From the NCBI GenBank assembly GCA_964430245.1, contig CAYSEW010000033.1, forward strand, positions 1 to 29,733: DNA of 29,733 bases, given 5' to 3'. A program made the translations under genes and the position numbers. The notes under the pieces are model-generated. The model ran no database searches, was not told where the DNA came from, and saw nothing but the letters and a program-made list of their open reading frames with translations. Of this stretch, positions 17,301 to 24,917 are shown piece after piece. The DNA comes from CAYSEW01 sp964430245 (GTDB lineage Bacteria > Bacteroidota > Bacteroidia > Flavobacteriales_D > Parvicellaceae). Each line of letters starts with the position of its first letter. Within the stretch, counting starts at the first letter, position 1.

Positions 17301-19320
17301 TATATAAATTGATTAGCTTAAAAATATCTTTCTTTTCAATTTCATTATTAATGATTTCCAACGAAATATCAACTCTATATTTCTCGATTTTTTCTTTAAT
17401 AAAATCTTCAACTAACAGCTTATGACTATTTGTTTCATTGACATACAGCACCCTTATTTGGGCTCTATTCCAGTCAGATGAATGTGATATGATTTTAGAT
17501 AGATGCAGTGTTAAATAACAATCTTTATCAAACCCTTCCCACCATATATCTATTCTTTTAAAATCACCAAAACCTTTTTTCTTATCATAATCTAAATACA
17601 AAATATTGTAATCCAGCAAATGAAGCTTATGAGTCATTTGTGCAAACCATATAGGGTCCTTAGTGTTTCTTGCCCAACCCATTAAAACAGTATTTGGATC
17701 TATTCCTGAAAAACCATAGGTGTTGGCAATTGCTTCAATACCCTTAAATACATTCTGACAATTTAATTTTCGATGAAAGATAGAATCATCATCAAGATCA
17801 TCATTTTGAAAAGACTGGTGATGTTTAGGAAATAACAGTTCTGCTGATTCTTCTTCAATCAGGTCAAAATTAGAGATCATACCTCCTCTAGCAGTAATGG
17901 ACTTACTCATCTCTATCAAATGAGGTCTTTCCTTAGTACCACCACTAAACAATAGAATATTGGGTTGCCAATTTCTTCGATGGGTGGATTTTTTATATAA
18001 GTTCTTCAATCCAATTTTAACAACCAAAGTCCAAACACTAGTCCACACATCTCCAGTTCCTAATACTAATTCTTTCCTAGTTAACCAGATGAATATGATT
18101 ATCATTACTAGAACTGAAGCTAATGTAGCAGGTAAATTCAATTGTATCATTAATAAAAAAGTGGTAACTGCTCCTAACAGAGAAACCCATAATGGAATTT
18201 TTAATTTAGGTCTAAAATCAGGACTGGCCCATTGCTCTAAAAAACAGGATACATTAATAAATAAATAAGCTGCCATGTAAAACATAGCTACCACTTCAGC
18301 GATAACATTCAGTTCTCCTATTAAAATTCCTATTTCAGAAATAACAAATGTTAGGATCAATGCATTTCTTGGTTCATTATTTACACCATGTCCTTTACCA
18401 AATATTCTAGGTGTTATTTTATCTAAGGACATCGCCTGTAAAATTCTTGGCCCTCCTAATATTCCGCCTAACGCAGAAGATAATGTAGCCCCCCAAACAC
18501 CAGCAATTACTAGAAAAGTGACAGAACCAAATTGAATTAATACATTGTTATTACTCATTAATATTTCTTTATCAATTGAAGCATTGATAAATAATGCTAA
18601 GATTATATAAACAATAAGGCCAACTAAAATGGCCATCATAGTTCCCCAAGGAATCGATTTACTGGGGTTTTTAAGATCTCCACTCATAGCAACTCCAGCA
18701 GTAAATCCTGTAACAGCAGGAAAAAATATTCCAAAAAGGACAGCAAAACCAGGATTGGAAATTTCATCTACTCCCTTTTCCAGTCCTTCTGATGAACCAG
18801 TAAAAATGGATATTAAAGACAAGCCTATTAAGGTTAAAATCACATATTGGATTTTTATTGCAAAACTTGTGCTCTTATAAGCAATAAACAACACCAGCAT
18901 TAATGCCATTGTCCCTCCAATTCTAAGATGATTGATTGAAATTGTATCTATCCCCATTAAATTCTGTATAACAGGAAGCATACTTTCAGCAAATCCTATC
19001 AAGTATAATGAAATACTCAGTGCTGTGGCTACATATAAAGTAAGACCGATTGCACCTCCTATGGGAAAGCCTAGACTCCTAGTTAAAATGTAATAAATAC
19101 CCCCTGCTTTAATTTTTTTATCTGTAGCTATAGAAGAAACACTGAATCCTGTAGTGATAGAAATAATGTGTGCAAATAAAATAATAGAGATCAACATGAA
19201 AATACCACTTGAATTACCTACTACAGTACCCAATCGCATATACATGATCACTCCTAAGATTGTTAGTAAAGAAGGTGTGAATACCCCCCCAAAAGTTCCA
19301 AATTTCTTTAGTTTAGACAT
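14329..19320 (-). CDS. Na-K-Cl cotransporter-like protein fused to helical linker and P-loop ATPase
   Basis: The 1663-residue fusion has four regions. (1) Residues 8-440, about 12 membrane helices, are an SLC12 cation-chloride cotransporter of the APC fold. Hallmarks are GGAIGL/YLIGFAE in TM3, FFPAVTGFTAGVAMSGDL (199-216) in TM6 and ATLSSALGG (278-286) plus NNEPRN after TM8. By recalled NKCC1 alignment, Y106, P201/T204 and S281/S282 fit the K+ and Na+ sites, favouring an NKCC type over KCC or NCC. (2) Residues 450-720 match the SLC12 cytosolic domain (ILLFSGG, GIDPNTVLMGW, SDLILMSLPE). (3) Residues about 725-1330 are charged helices with coiled-coil character and no recognised domain. (4) Residues about 1345-1663 are an ATPase: Walker A GERGAGKS (1373-1380), a Walker B-like IIHIADYE (1438-1445), a sensor-1-like Asn1479 and a winged-helix-like end. 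No stop or frameshift interrupts it. Usual bacterial relatives lack regions 3 and 4. Confidence 0.88.
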   Translation of the reverse strand: MSKLKKFGTFGGVFTPSLLTILGVIMYMRLGTVVGNSSGIFMLISIILFAHIISITTGFSVSSIATDKKIKAGGIYYILTRSLGFPIGGAIGLTLYVATALSISLYLIGFAESMLPVIQNLMGIDTISINHLRIGGTMALMLVLFIAYKSTSFAIKIQYVILTLIGLSLISIFTGSSEGLEKGVDEISNPGFAVLFGIFFPAVTGFTAGVAMSGDLKNPSKSIPWGTMMAILVGLIVYIILALFINASIDKEILMSNNNVLIQFGSVTFLVIAGVWGATLSSALGGILGGPRILQAMSLDKITPRIFGKGHGVNNEPRNALILTFVISEIGILIGELNVIAEVVAMFYMAAYLFINVSCFLEQWASPDFRPKLKIPLWVSLLGAVTTFLLMIQLNLPATLASVLVMIIIFIWLTRKELVLGTGDVWTSVWTLVVKIGLKNLYKKSTHRRNWQPNILLFSGGTKERPHLIEMSKSITARGGMISNFDLIEEESAELLFPKHHQSFQNDDLDDDSIFHRKLNCQNVFKGIEAIANTYGFSGIDPNTVLMGWARNTKDPIWFAQMTHKLHLLDYNILYLDYDKKKGFGDFKRIDIWWEGFDKDCYLTLHLSKIISHSSDWNRAQIRVLYVNETNSHKLLVEDFIKEKIEKYRVDISLEIINNEIEKKDIFKLINLYSNDSDLILMSLPEINKGKEIKYVNSINGMLDVMGSTLLIKAASYFEEDISYDPELEQIYKQNKALNEELNIEEISVVKTKVASIDKMILLFDQQINENNKVFCQDVYDSFSECYGNFSKTINTKSSQLEIGNTTFNLSKYVEDFRDNRVRLINESINKGIDQHIKKLNELIETIPVMVNMPIHARALKTLSTDSISLIRLKRKYKKKLERGKQLRPYKVKLRDLCIYHFENGYLIEYEQILRSFGITAYVLNQSFKNLLNLNQTDKKKYVDITNEIGNEFDKKIIHHRDQFMKQLNQLSKKWLNTVLKDVLKLNIKELLINREEEIDSSKAKGYYNIINNYHFTFKNNYQLLLNQLIVYLQVRGFHDHVHPLIENCKDQFQENIFHVKSSLFKKILNDLNNQGKIDITKEYFIENNHAQFNMEEQLKMVNDKAHELVDYFKSEIQVFSQQAINQFEEKQYDLPKEIILLPKIINNLFEEILITLNEIFIEFNNTSTEELEIVNNTVELYNFTINNQTDKSLVKEVYDKSLNQLNKSIQKIEDLDARFMISYNNLLSSMNDYFNDEIIIERSKSKAFTRSKSSQNKGINKVFNKISTFLDNYYDKLNKSFIQIQDSFTIKSHLHKNRALKSPINKVNNYVEKVLPNPDIVNRLPMYYKQLFLDEQVSPNEPLVNRKDPFNRITKSINNFKDGNEGAVVVTGERGAGKSYLIKNVINCMEGASFFSVSPPNSISSNVNKNIQNGLEKALNKKGTTAELLKLIPDQSIIHIADYEMWWSRSDLGYKQLEKWEKIFKEQSNKILFIIECNIHFYSYIKNVSNLENLVLNTIVLKPFSTQQIKEVILESSNIGGLNFIFKNTRADKLKSVKMNRLFSRINYLSEGNIGLANLIWIAGVQEIEDDDIHLKEFKYLKMPDVLLPIWELIILQIVIQNKMNVKELCQLFKDENYEYVNEQISNLVRMQILISEKGALSVNSYLYPYLMKHLRFKNLLD

Positions 19321-19379
19321 GTATTGAATTATCTAAAAGATTATTTCATTAGACATTAAATATGCTAAAAAGGTTTTAA

Positions 19380-19387
19380 TAAATTTG
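19380..19387 (+). promoter_or_regulatory. Candidate -7 element for the CoA-transferase gene
   Basis: TAAATTTG matches the Bacteroidota -7 consensus TAnnTTTG and lies 17 bp before the ATG at 19405. A start point about 6 bp further on would leave a short leader. No clear TTG -33 element is visible at the right distance, so support is weak. Confidence 0.3.
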
Positions 19388-19404
19388 GGATATCCTTATG
19401 AAAT

Positions 19405-20463
19405 ATGTTTAAAAATCTAAAAATTATAGAACTAGCATCAGTATTTGCAGGCCCTTCAACAGGTATGTTCTTTGCTGAGCTTGGCGCTAAAGTCATTAAA
19501 ATTGAAAACAAAATTACTGCTGGTGACATTACAAGAAAATGGAAGCTAAAAAACGAAAAAGAACAATCAATTTCAGCCTATTTTTCTAGTGTAAACTGGG
19601 GTAAAGAACACGTTTTCCTTAATTTAAATAACCCTGAAGACAAAAATAAAATCCATGAACTTATCAAAGAAGCCAACATTGTAATTACCAATTTTAAAAA
19701 TGGAGATGCAGAAAAATTCTGTTTATCATTTGAAGATTGCAAAAAAATCAATAACCATATTATTTATGCAAAACTTGGAGGATTTAAAAGTAATAGATCA
19801 AGAGTAGCATATGATGTAGTTATCCAAGCAGAAACTGGCTATATGTCTATGAATGGACAGCCCTCTTCGCCCCCAACTAAAATGCCAATAGCAATGATGG
19901 ATATTTTGGCTGCTCATCAGCTTAAAGAAGGTATCTTAGTAGCATTGATCAAGCAAAGAGATAATCCTCAAGCATATTGTGTAGAAACCACATTAGAAGA
20001 GGCTGCAATCGCCTCACTAGCTAATCAAGCTTCTAATTATTTAATGATCAATCATATTCCTATTCAATTAGGATCCTTACATCCAAATATAGCTCCCTAC
20101 GGTGAAGTGATTACGACTAAAGATCAAATCCAAATTGTTTTGGCCATAGGATCAGATAAACAATTTTATCTTTTTGCAGACCTATTAAAGATCGAAACTC
20201 ATTTATTGGACAATTTTAAAACCAATCAATTAAGAGTTAATAACAGGGCTGAATTAATAAAGCTTTTACAAAGCAAAGCAAATTATATTTTTGCTAATAA
20301 GCTGTTGGATCATTGTCATGAATTAAATATTCCTGTTGGAGAAATTAAGAACATAAAAGAGGTTTTTAAAAATAAAACAGCCACAAATATGATTCTTGAA
20401 GAAAAAGTAGAAAATGAAACAACTAAAAGAGTAGCTACTATTGCTTTTAAAATATATTCATAA
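19405..20463 (+). CDS. Class III (CaiB/BaiF) CoA-transferase
   Basis: Family III CoA-transferases move CoA between carboxylic acids through an aspartyl-CoA intermediate. The N-terminus (LKIIELASVFAGPSTGMFFAELGAKVIKIE) shows the family Rossmann-type start; that segment spans residues 5-34. N-x-x-W-GKEH (63-69), then YDVVIQAETGYMSMNG (136-151) and D166 in MMDILAA follow. D166 aligns with the catalytic Asp169 of formyl-CoA transferase. At 352 residues it is shorter than the usual 380-420, with a compressed C-terminal part, but no motif seems lost. Substrate is unknown. It diverges from the cotransporter fusion and converges with the next gene with one base between stops. An ATG at 19398 reads out of frame into an early stop. 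Confidence 0.85.
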   Translation: MFKNLKIIELASVFAGPSTGMFFAELGAKVIKIENKITAGDITRKWKLKNEKEQSISAYFSSVNWGKEHVFLNLNNPEDKNKIHELIKEANIVITNFKNGDAEKFCLSFEDCKKINNHIIYAKLGGFKSNRSRVAYDVVIQAETGYMSMNGQPSSPPTKMPIAMMDILAAHQLKEGILVALIKQRDNPQAYCVETTLEEAAIASLANQASNYLMINHIPIQLGSLHPNIAPYGEVITTKDQIQIVLAIGSDKQFYLFADLLKIETHLLDNFKTNQLRVNNRAELIKLLQSKANYIFANKLLDHCHELNIPVGEIKNIKEVFKNKTATNMILEEKVENETTKRVATIAFKIYS

Positions 20464-20464
20464 T

Positions 20465-21016
20465 TCAACGATAGCTATTGACCATTTTCATTAGCTCTTT
20501 GGATAATTTTAATGAATCATTTTTTTCTAGCTGACTACCAAAATAAATACTATCATCGTTCGTAATCAAATGAATTGTTCCTTTTCCAATTAACCAAAAG
20601 GAATCATTAAAAACTTTAGCATAAGACTTATCCTTAAGATCTGCTGGGATAATTTCTTTTACTTGTGTGGTCATGATAGGTAAAGCCCTTCCATAGCCGA
20701 AAATAGATTTTTTTATAGTTATTCGATCCTCATCAATTCTAATGAACTCTAAACCAAAACGCCTCCATAAATAAGCGCGAGTAATTCTTACCTCAAAATA
20801 GAGCCAAAAAATGATCATCACAAAAAGAGTCAATTTTTCATTTCCATTTATTTCACCATTAAATAAATAATAGATAAATGTGGCACCACAAAATGTCCAA
20901 GCGATTAACCAGAAAAGTATCAAATTCTCCTTCCATTTATCTATCTGAGTTGAAACAATAACAGTAAAAAAACCTTCATGTTTTTCGTATGAAATTCTAT
21001 CTCCAATTTTCTTCAT
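20465..21016 (-). CDS. Membrane protein with PH-like cytosolic domain
   Basis: The 183-residue product has two transmembrane helices (about 31-53 and 62-81) followed by a soluble domain (about 85-183). This contains LEFIRIDEDRITIKKSIFGYGRA and later WLIGKGTIHLITNDDSIYFGS, a strand pattern like the bacterial PH (bPH, YdbS/YdbT) fold, ending in an amphipathic helix. Such proteins are small envelope proteins without known enzymatic function. It stands alone on the minus strand, with 145 bp to the divergent gene at 21162. Confidence 0.55.
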   Translation of the reverse strand: MKKIGDRISYEKHEGFFTVIVSTQIDKWKENLILFWLIAWTFCGATFIYYLFNGEINGNEKLTLFVMIIFWLYFEVRITRAYLWRRFGLEFIRIDEDRITIKKSIFGYGRALPIMTTQVKEIIPADLKDKSYAKVFNDSFWLIGKGTIHLITNDDSIYFGSQLEKNDSLKLSKELMKMVNSYR

Positions 21017-21161
21017 TTCTTTTAAAAGTCATTTTATAAAAAGTTGAATTTTCAAAATAAACAATTTAAATTTTAATTAAATAGTAAATAACTGTATTTG
21101 TCTTGCGCTCATTATTTTGTAAATTAGGCACGGAATTTGGAAAAAGAATGTTATTTAAACT

Positions 21162-21950
21162 ATGCGTAGATATTTTTTGCTGATACTACTTACTTGGTTC
21201 TCTATTAAAATCACTCCTTCAATTATTGCTCAAGGGACTGATGATTTTATGGATTTACTGATTATGTATGTTGATGAAGAATATGATAAATGTTTTATTA
21301 AAGCAATTAAATACACAGAAAAAGACAAAACAAAAAAACACCCACTTCCTTATCTATATGCCTCTATGGCTTCTTATGAAATGAGTCAAGACAATCAGTA
21401 CACTAACATGTATCCGAAAGCCTATAAAACAGCTATTTCGTATTTAACTAAGTACAGAAAAAAAGACAAAGGATACGAATACCGTGAAGATTCTGAAGAT
21501 TACATAGAAAGAATAAAATTTATTATTGCTGAAGAAATAGAAAACTATATTTTAGAAGCATCAGACAATTCTTATTCAAAAGCAGCAGGTTTAGCTAAAA
21601 AAGTGTGCTATATGGATCCAATGGATTATGGCAGTAAATTGCTCTATGCGCATTTATGCTATATGTCTAGAAATAAATCTGCAGGTAAAGAATACCTAGG
21701 TATTAGTATGGAATATATTGAAGCATTGCCTGAAAATAAATTTGCCTTTAAAAACATGACCAAGTCTCAACAATTCTATCTTAAATATTCACTAATAGAA
21801 TATGCAGGATTTAAAAAGGTAAAAGACTCCAGAACAGCTAAAGAGATCATCCAATTAGGTGAACCTTATTTTTATAAAGACAGAGACGACTGCTTATTAG
21901 ATGACAATGAGGATTTTAGAATTCTTTATGATGAGATTCAATCCCTATAA
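21162..21950 (+). CDS. Exported helical-repeat (TPR-like) protein, unknown function
   Basis: The 262-residue product has a signal peptide (Arg2-Arg3, hydrophobic core, cleavage near IIAQ24). The rest is predicted helical with paired-helix spacing: LPYLYASMASYEMSQ, YPKAYKTAISYLTKY, YSKAAGLAKKVCYMDPMDYGSKLLYAHLCYMS. This suggests degenerate TPR repeats in the periplasm. No enzymatic motif is seen. The stop abuts the convergent bioA stop with no intervening base. A probable link to the other envelope proteins here is not shown. Confidence 0.65.
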   Translation: MRRYFLLILLTWFSIKITPSIIAQGTDDFMDLLIMYVDEEYDKCFIKAIKYTEKDKTKKHPLPYLYASMASYEMSQDNQYTNMYPKAYKTAISYLTKYRKKDKGYEYREDSEDYIERIKFIIAEEIENYILEASDNSYSKAAGLAKKVCYMDPMDYGSKLLYAHLCYMSRNKSAGKEYLGISMEYIEALPENKFAFKNMTKSQQFYLKYSLIEYAGFKKVKDSRTAKEIIQLGEPYFYKDRDDCLLDDNEDFRILYDEIQSL

Positions 21951-23216
21951 TTACAGCTTCTCAAGCACCTCTTTTATCGCACTATACATTTTTTCTAGCT
22001 GATCATCCCCTATACAATATGGAGGAACAATTACAATTGTATTTCCTAATGGTCTTAGAATAACACCCTCTTTAAGAAGCTCAGTATAAAAGACTTTACC
22101 AATTGTGTTAAAATAAGATGATCTACCTCCCCCTTCTATTTCTATCGCTGCAATAACTCCCATACTTCTAGCCGTTCTAACATTATTAAAACTTGCTACT
22201 TCAGCTATAAATTCTTTCAAAGACTTTTCAATTTCATCAATTCTTTTCCATACAAGCTCATCTTTAAAAAGATCCAAAGAGGCATTGGCTGCACAACAAG
22301 CTAAAGGATTACCAGTATAAGAATGTCCATGTAAAAATGTATGAGCTGGTTCATCAGAATAGAAACCATTATAAATATCTTGAGAAACTACTGTAAGACC
22401 TAAGGGTAAAAAACCACCTGTTAATGCTTTTGAGAGACACATTATATCAGGATTTTCAGATAAATGATCACTCGCAAAATACTTTCCAGTTCTTCCAAAA
22501 CCAGTAAAAACCTCATCTGCAATAGTTAATACATTGTATTTTTTAGCCAATTTGATCATAGCAGACAAACCAGCTGAAGAATGCATTTTCATTCCACAAG
22601 CTCCCTGAACTAGAGGTTCAAAAATAAAAGCCGCTACCCTTCCAGATTTTAATATCATTTCGAATTCAGTTAAATCGGGATTTGAATCTAATGGTGGAGC
22701 AACAAATGAAACATCAAACATGAATTTTTCAAACGGTTCATTAAAACCACCTCTGGAGGTTAATGACATACTGCCAAAAGTATCTCCATGATAATCTCCT
22801 GCTAAAGCAATAAATTGATCTTTATTTTCTCCCTTATTGTTCCAGTATTGAATACACATTTTAAGTGCTACTTCATTAGCAGTAGAACCATTGTCTGAAA
22901 AAAATACTTTTTGAATATTATCTGGAGTAACATTAATGATCCTTTCAGCTAAACTTACTGCTTGTGGATGTGTAAATCCACCAAATGCAACATGCTCAAG
23001 AACAGAAAGCTGTTGGGTTATTTTATTTGCAATGTATGAATTTGAATGACCATGTGCATTCACCCACCAGCTTGAAAAACCATCAATATATTCATTGCCA
23101 TTTTCATCGTAAAGACATGCTCCATCTCCTTTAACAATAGGTAAGATTTCTGCTCCTTTCATCTGGTCAAAAGGATGCCATATATATTCTTTATCTAACT
23201 CCTTAAGAGATTTCAT
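21951..23216 (-). CDS. bioA: Adenosylmethionine-8-amino-7-oxononanoate aminotransferase
   Basis: Converts 7-keto-8-aminopelargonate (KAPA) to 7,8-diaminopelargonate (DAPA) using S-adenosylmethionine and PLP. The 421-residue product shows WHPFDQM (13-19), the BioA-type SSWWVNAHGH (48-57), DYHGDTFG (141-148), DEVFTGFGRTG (234-244) with the pyridine-binding Asp, and the Schiff-base Lys263 in LSKALTGG. The tandem Trp near 50 and Tyr142 are typical of SAM-using BioA rather than ornithine-type aminotransferases. It is the last gene of the biotin operon and overlaps bioD by 14 bp. Confidence 0.96.
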   Translation of the reverse strand: MKSLKELDKEYIWHPFDQMKGAEILPIVKGDGACLYDENGNEYIDGFSSWWVNAHGHSNSYIANKITQQLSVLEHVAFGGFTHPQAVSLAERIINVTPDNIQKVFFSDNGSTANEVALKMCIQYWNNKGENKDQFIALAGDYHGDTFGSMSLTSRGGFNEPFEKFMFDVSFVAPPLDSNPDLTEFEMILKSGRVAAFIFEPLVQGACGMKMHSSAGLSAMIKLAKKYNVLTIADEVFTGFGRTGKYFASDHLSENPDIMCLSKALTGGFLPLGLTVVSQDIYNGFYSDEPAHTFLHGHSYTGNPLACCAANASLDLFKDELVWKRIDEIEKSLKEFIAEVASFNNVRTARSMGVIAAIEIEGGGRSSYFNTIGKVFYTELLKEGVILRPLGNTIVIVPPYCIGDDQLEKMYSAIKEVLEKL

Positions 23217-23814
23217 TCCATTTTTCTTTTAAAATCATAGCTTGATCAGCAATAAAATGAGTATTTAAATTACCATAAGGAACTCTAAATAATATATCTA
23301 AACCAGATTTTTTTCTAATTATTTCTTCTGAAGAAGGAGTTGAATCTCCCATCACAACTAACCCTTTTACTGGAATTTTATGGAGTTTTAAATATTCACA
23401 TGACAATAAGCTATGGTTAATGCTTCCTAAGTAATTTTTGATCACTAATATTACTTCTGAATTAGTTTTTTTTGCAATATCGATTACTAGCTCACCACTA
23501 TAATTCAATGGCACCATTATTCCACCTGCTCCTTCAATTATCAGATTATTAGCTTTAGGCGGATGTATATCTGATAAATTAACTTCAATTTCTGATAATC
23601 TAGCTGCTTCATGAGGGGACATTGGATGTTGCAACCTATATGCTTCTGGATAAACTTTAACATTTGTCCACTCCTTTATTTTCATACTATCCGACTGGTC
23701 AAGATCACCACATTGAATAGGTTTCCAATAAGGATAATCCAATGCTTTAGCCAATATGGCGGAAAATACTGTTTTACCAATATTAGTATCAATGGCAGTT
23801 ATAAAATAATTCAT
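23203..23814 (-). CDS. bioD: Dethiobiotin synthetase
   Basis: Closes the ureido ring: DAPA plus CO2 and ATP give dethiobiotin. The 203-residue product is slightly short (about 225 is usual). It starts with MNYFITAIDTNIGKT, the P-loop (7-15). The first two positions are Ala-Ile where E. coli and many homologues have Gly-Thr, while the D-T-x-x-G-K-T core is intact. Lys31 in WKPIQ and EGAGG (94-98) match family ATP/substrate positions. Operon position between bioF and bioA supports the call. Its start overlaps the bioF stop by one base (TAATG), indicating translational coupling. Confidence 0.92.
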   Translation of the reverse strand: MNYFITAIDTNIGKTVFSAILAKALDYPYWKPIQCGDLDQSDSMKIKEWTNVKVYPEAYRLQHPMSPHEAARLSEIEVNLSDIHPPKANNLIIEGAGGIMVPLNYSGELVIDIAKKTNSEVILVIKNYLGSINHSLLSCEYLKLHKIPVKGLVVMGDSTPSSEEIIRKKSGLDILFRVPYGNLNTHFIADQAMILKEKWNEIS

Positions 23815-24887
23815 TAAAATTGATTTAATTGACCAATTAGCAAATCTACATCATCTTTGCTATTAAAATCATGGAAACAGATCCTTAGTCTTTCTTCTCC
23901 TTTAGGCACTGTAGGATGCATGATCGATTTTCCAAAAATACCTGCTTTTAATAATTGCTGCTCAATGTTCTTCACCTTATCATTACCAGTAATCATTACA
24001 GAGACAATAGCACTATGAGGACCCGTAATCACTTTGTGTCTTTTTGAAAGATGATTGATGAAATAGCTTTTAAGCTCAAATAATGAGGTGCTATCATAAA
24101 GATCACCAATACATTTAAGCTGATCCTCTACTTCCTTTACAAGAGTTTTACTAGGTGCTGTTGAATAAATAAAGCTCCTGCAGAAATTAATTAAATACTC
24201 TCTTAATAAATGATTTCCTGTCACAAAAGCTCCTGAAGTACCAACAGCTTTACCTAATGGGTATACTACAGCAAGCAATTCCTTATGAATTCCTAATTCT
24301 GTCACCAACCCTTTTCCTTTAGAGCCTGTAATTCCAAAAGAATGAGCTTCATCTATTAAAACACCTGCATTGTGTTTTTTAGCTATCTCAACTAATTTTT
24401 CAAGATCAGGTGAATCACCATCCATACTAAAAACAGATTCTGTTATTATCAATGATCTGCCCTCTACTTTTTCAAGTCTTTGTTGTAATTGATCTAAATC
24501 ATTATGTCTGTATGAATAACTTTTTGCATGAGATAATTGAATACCATCTCGTAAAGATGCATGTACATATTCATCGTATAATATAGTTGAATTACGATCT
24601 GTTAATACAGGTATAAGACCAATATTTGCTTGATATCCTGATGAAAAGAACAATGACTTTTCAGCTCCAACAAGATTAGAAAAGTACTTTTCTAATTGTT
24701 CAGCTTCAATTGAATTACCTGAGATTAATCTGGAACCAGAACTACCGGTATTATTTTTAAGAGCTATGCCTAAATAATCATTTGATGAAAAATCGATCAG
24801 CTGGTCTGTTAAAGCTAATTTTCTTTTACTTGAACTGCTGACCCTTTCATTCAGTTTTACTTGCATGAATTCATCAAATGCTGTCAT
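23814..24887 (-). CDS. bioF: 8-amino-7-oxononanoate synthase
   Basis: Condenses pimeloyl-ACP or pimeloyl-CoA with L-alanine to KAPA, using PLP. The 357-residue product has the alpha-oxoamine synthase pattern: SSNDYLG (34-40), GSRLISG (51-57), FFSSGYQANIG (80-90), DEYVHASLRDG (105-115) with His109, LIDEAHSFGITG (177-188) and Lys213 in PLGKAVGTSGAF. It is somewhat shorter than E. coli BioF (384). KBL-type 2-amino-3-ketobutyrate ligase is related, but the operon context with bioB, bioD and bioA decides for BioF. It lies 30 bp after bioB. Confidence 0.94.
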   Translation of the reverse strand: MTAFDEFMQVKLNERVSSSSKRKLALTDQLIDFSSNDYLGIALKNNTGSSGSRLISGNSIEAEQLEKYFSNLVGAEKSLFFSSGYQANIGLIPVLTDRNSTILYDEYVHASLRDGIQLSHAKSYSYRHNDLDQLQQRLEKVEGRSLIITESVFSMDGDSPDLEKLVEIAKKHNAGVLIDEAHSFGITGSKGKGLVTELGIHKELLAVVYPLGKAVGTSGAFVTGNHLLREYLINFCRSFIYSTAPSKTLVKEVEDQLKCIGDLYDSTSLFELKSYFINHLSKRHKVITGPHSAIVSVMITGNDKVKNIEQQLLKAGIFGKSIMHPTVPKGEERLRICFHDFNSKDDVDLLIGQLNQF

Positions 24888-24917
24888 TTTTTAAGCTAAT
24901 ACATCAAATATTTTATG

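Noticed and set aside
14678..18880. Several open frames of 60-100 codons on the plus strand inside the fusion gene
   Set aside because: All are antisense to a clear coding frame, lack signal or domain features, and have the composition of a reversed AT-rich gene.
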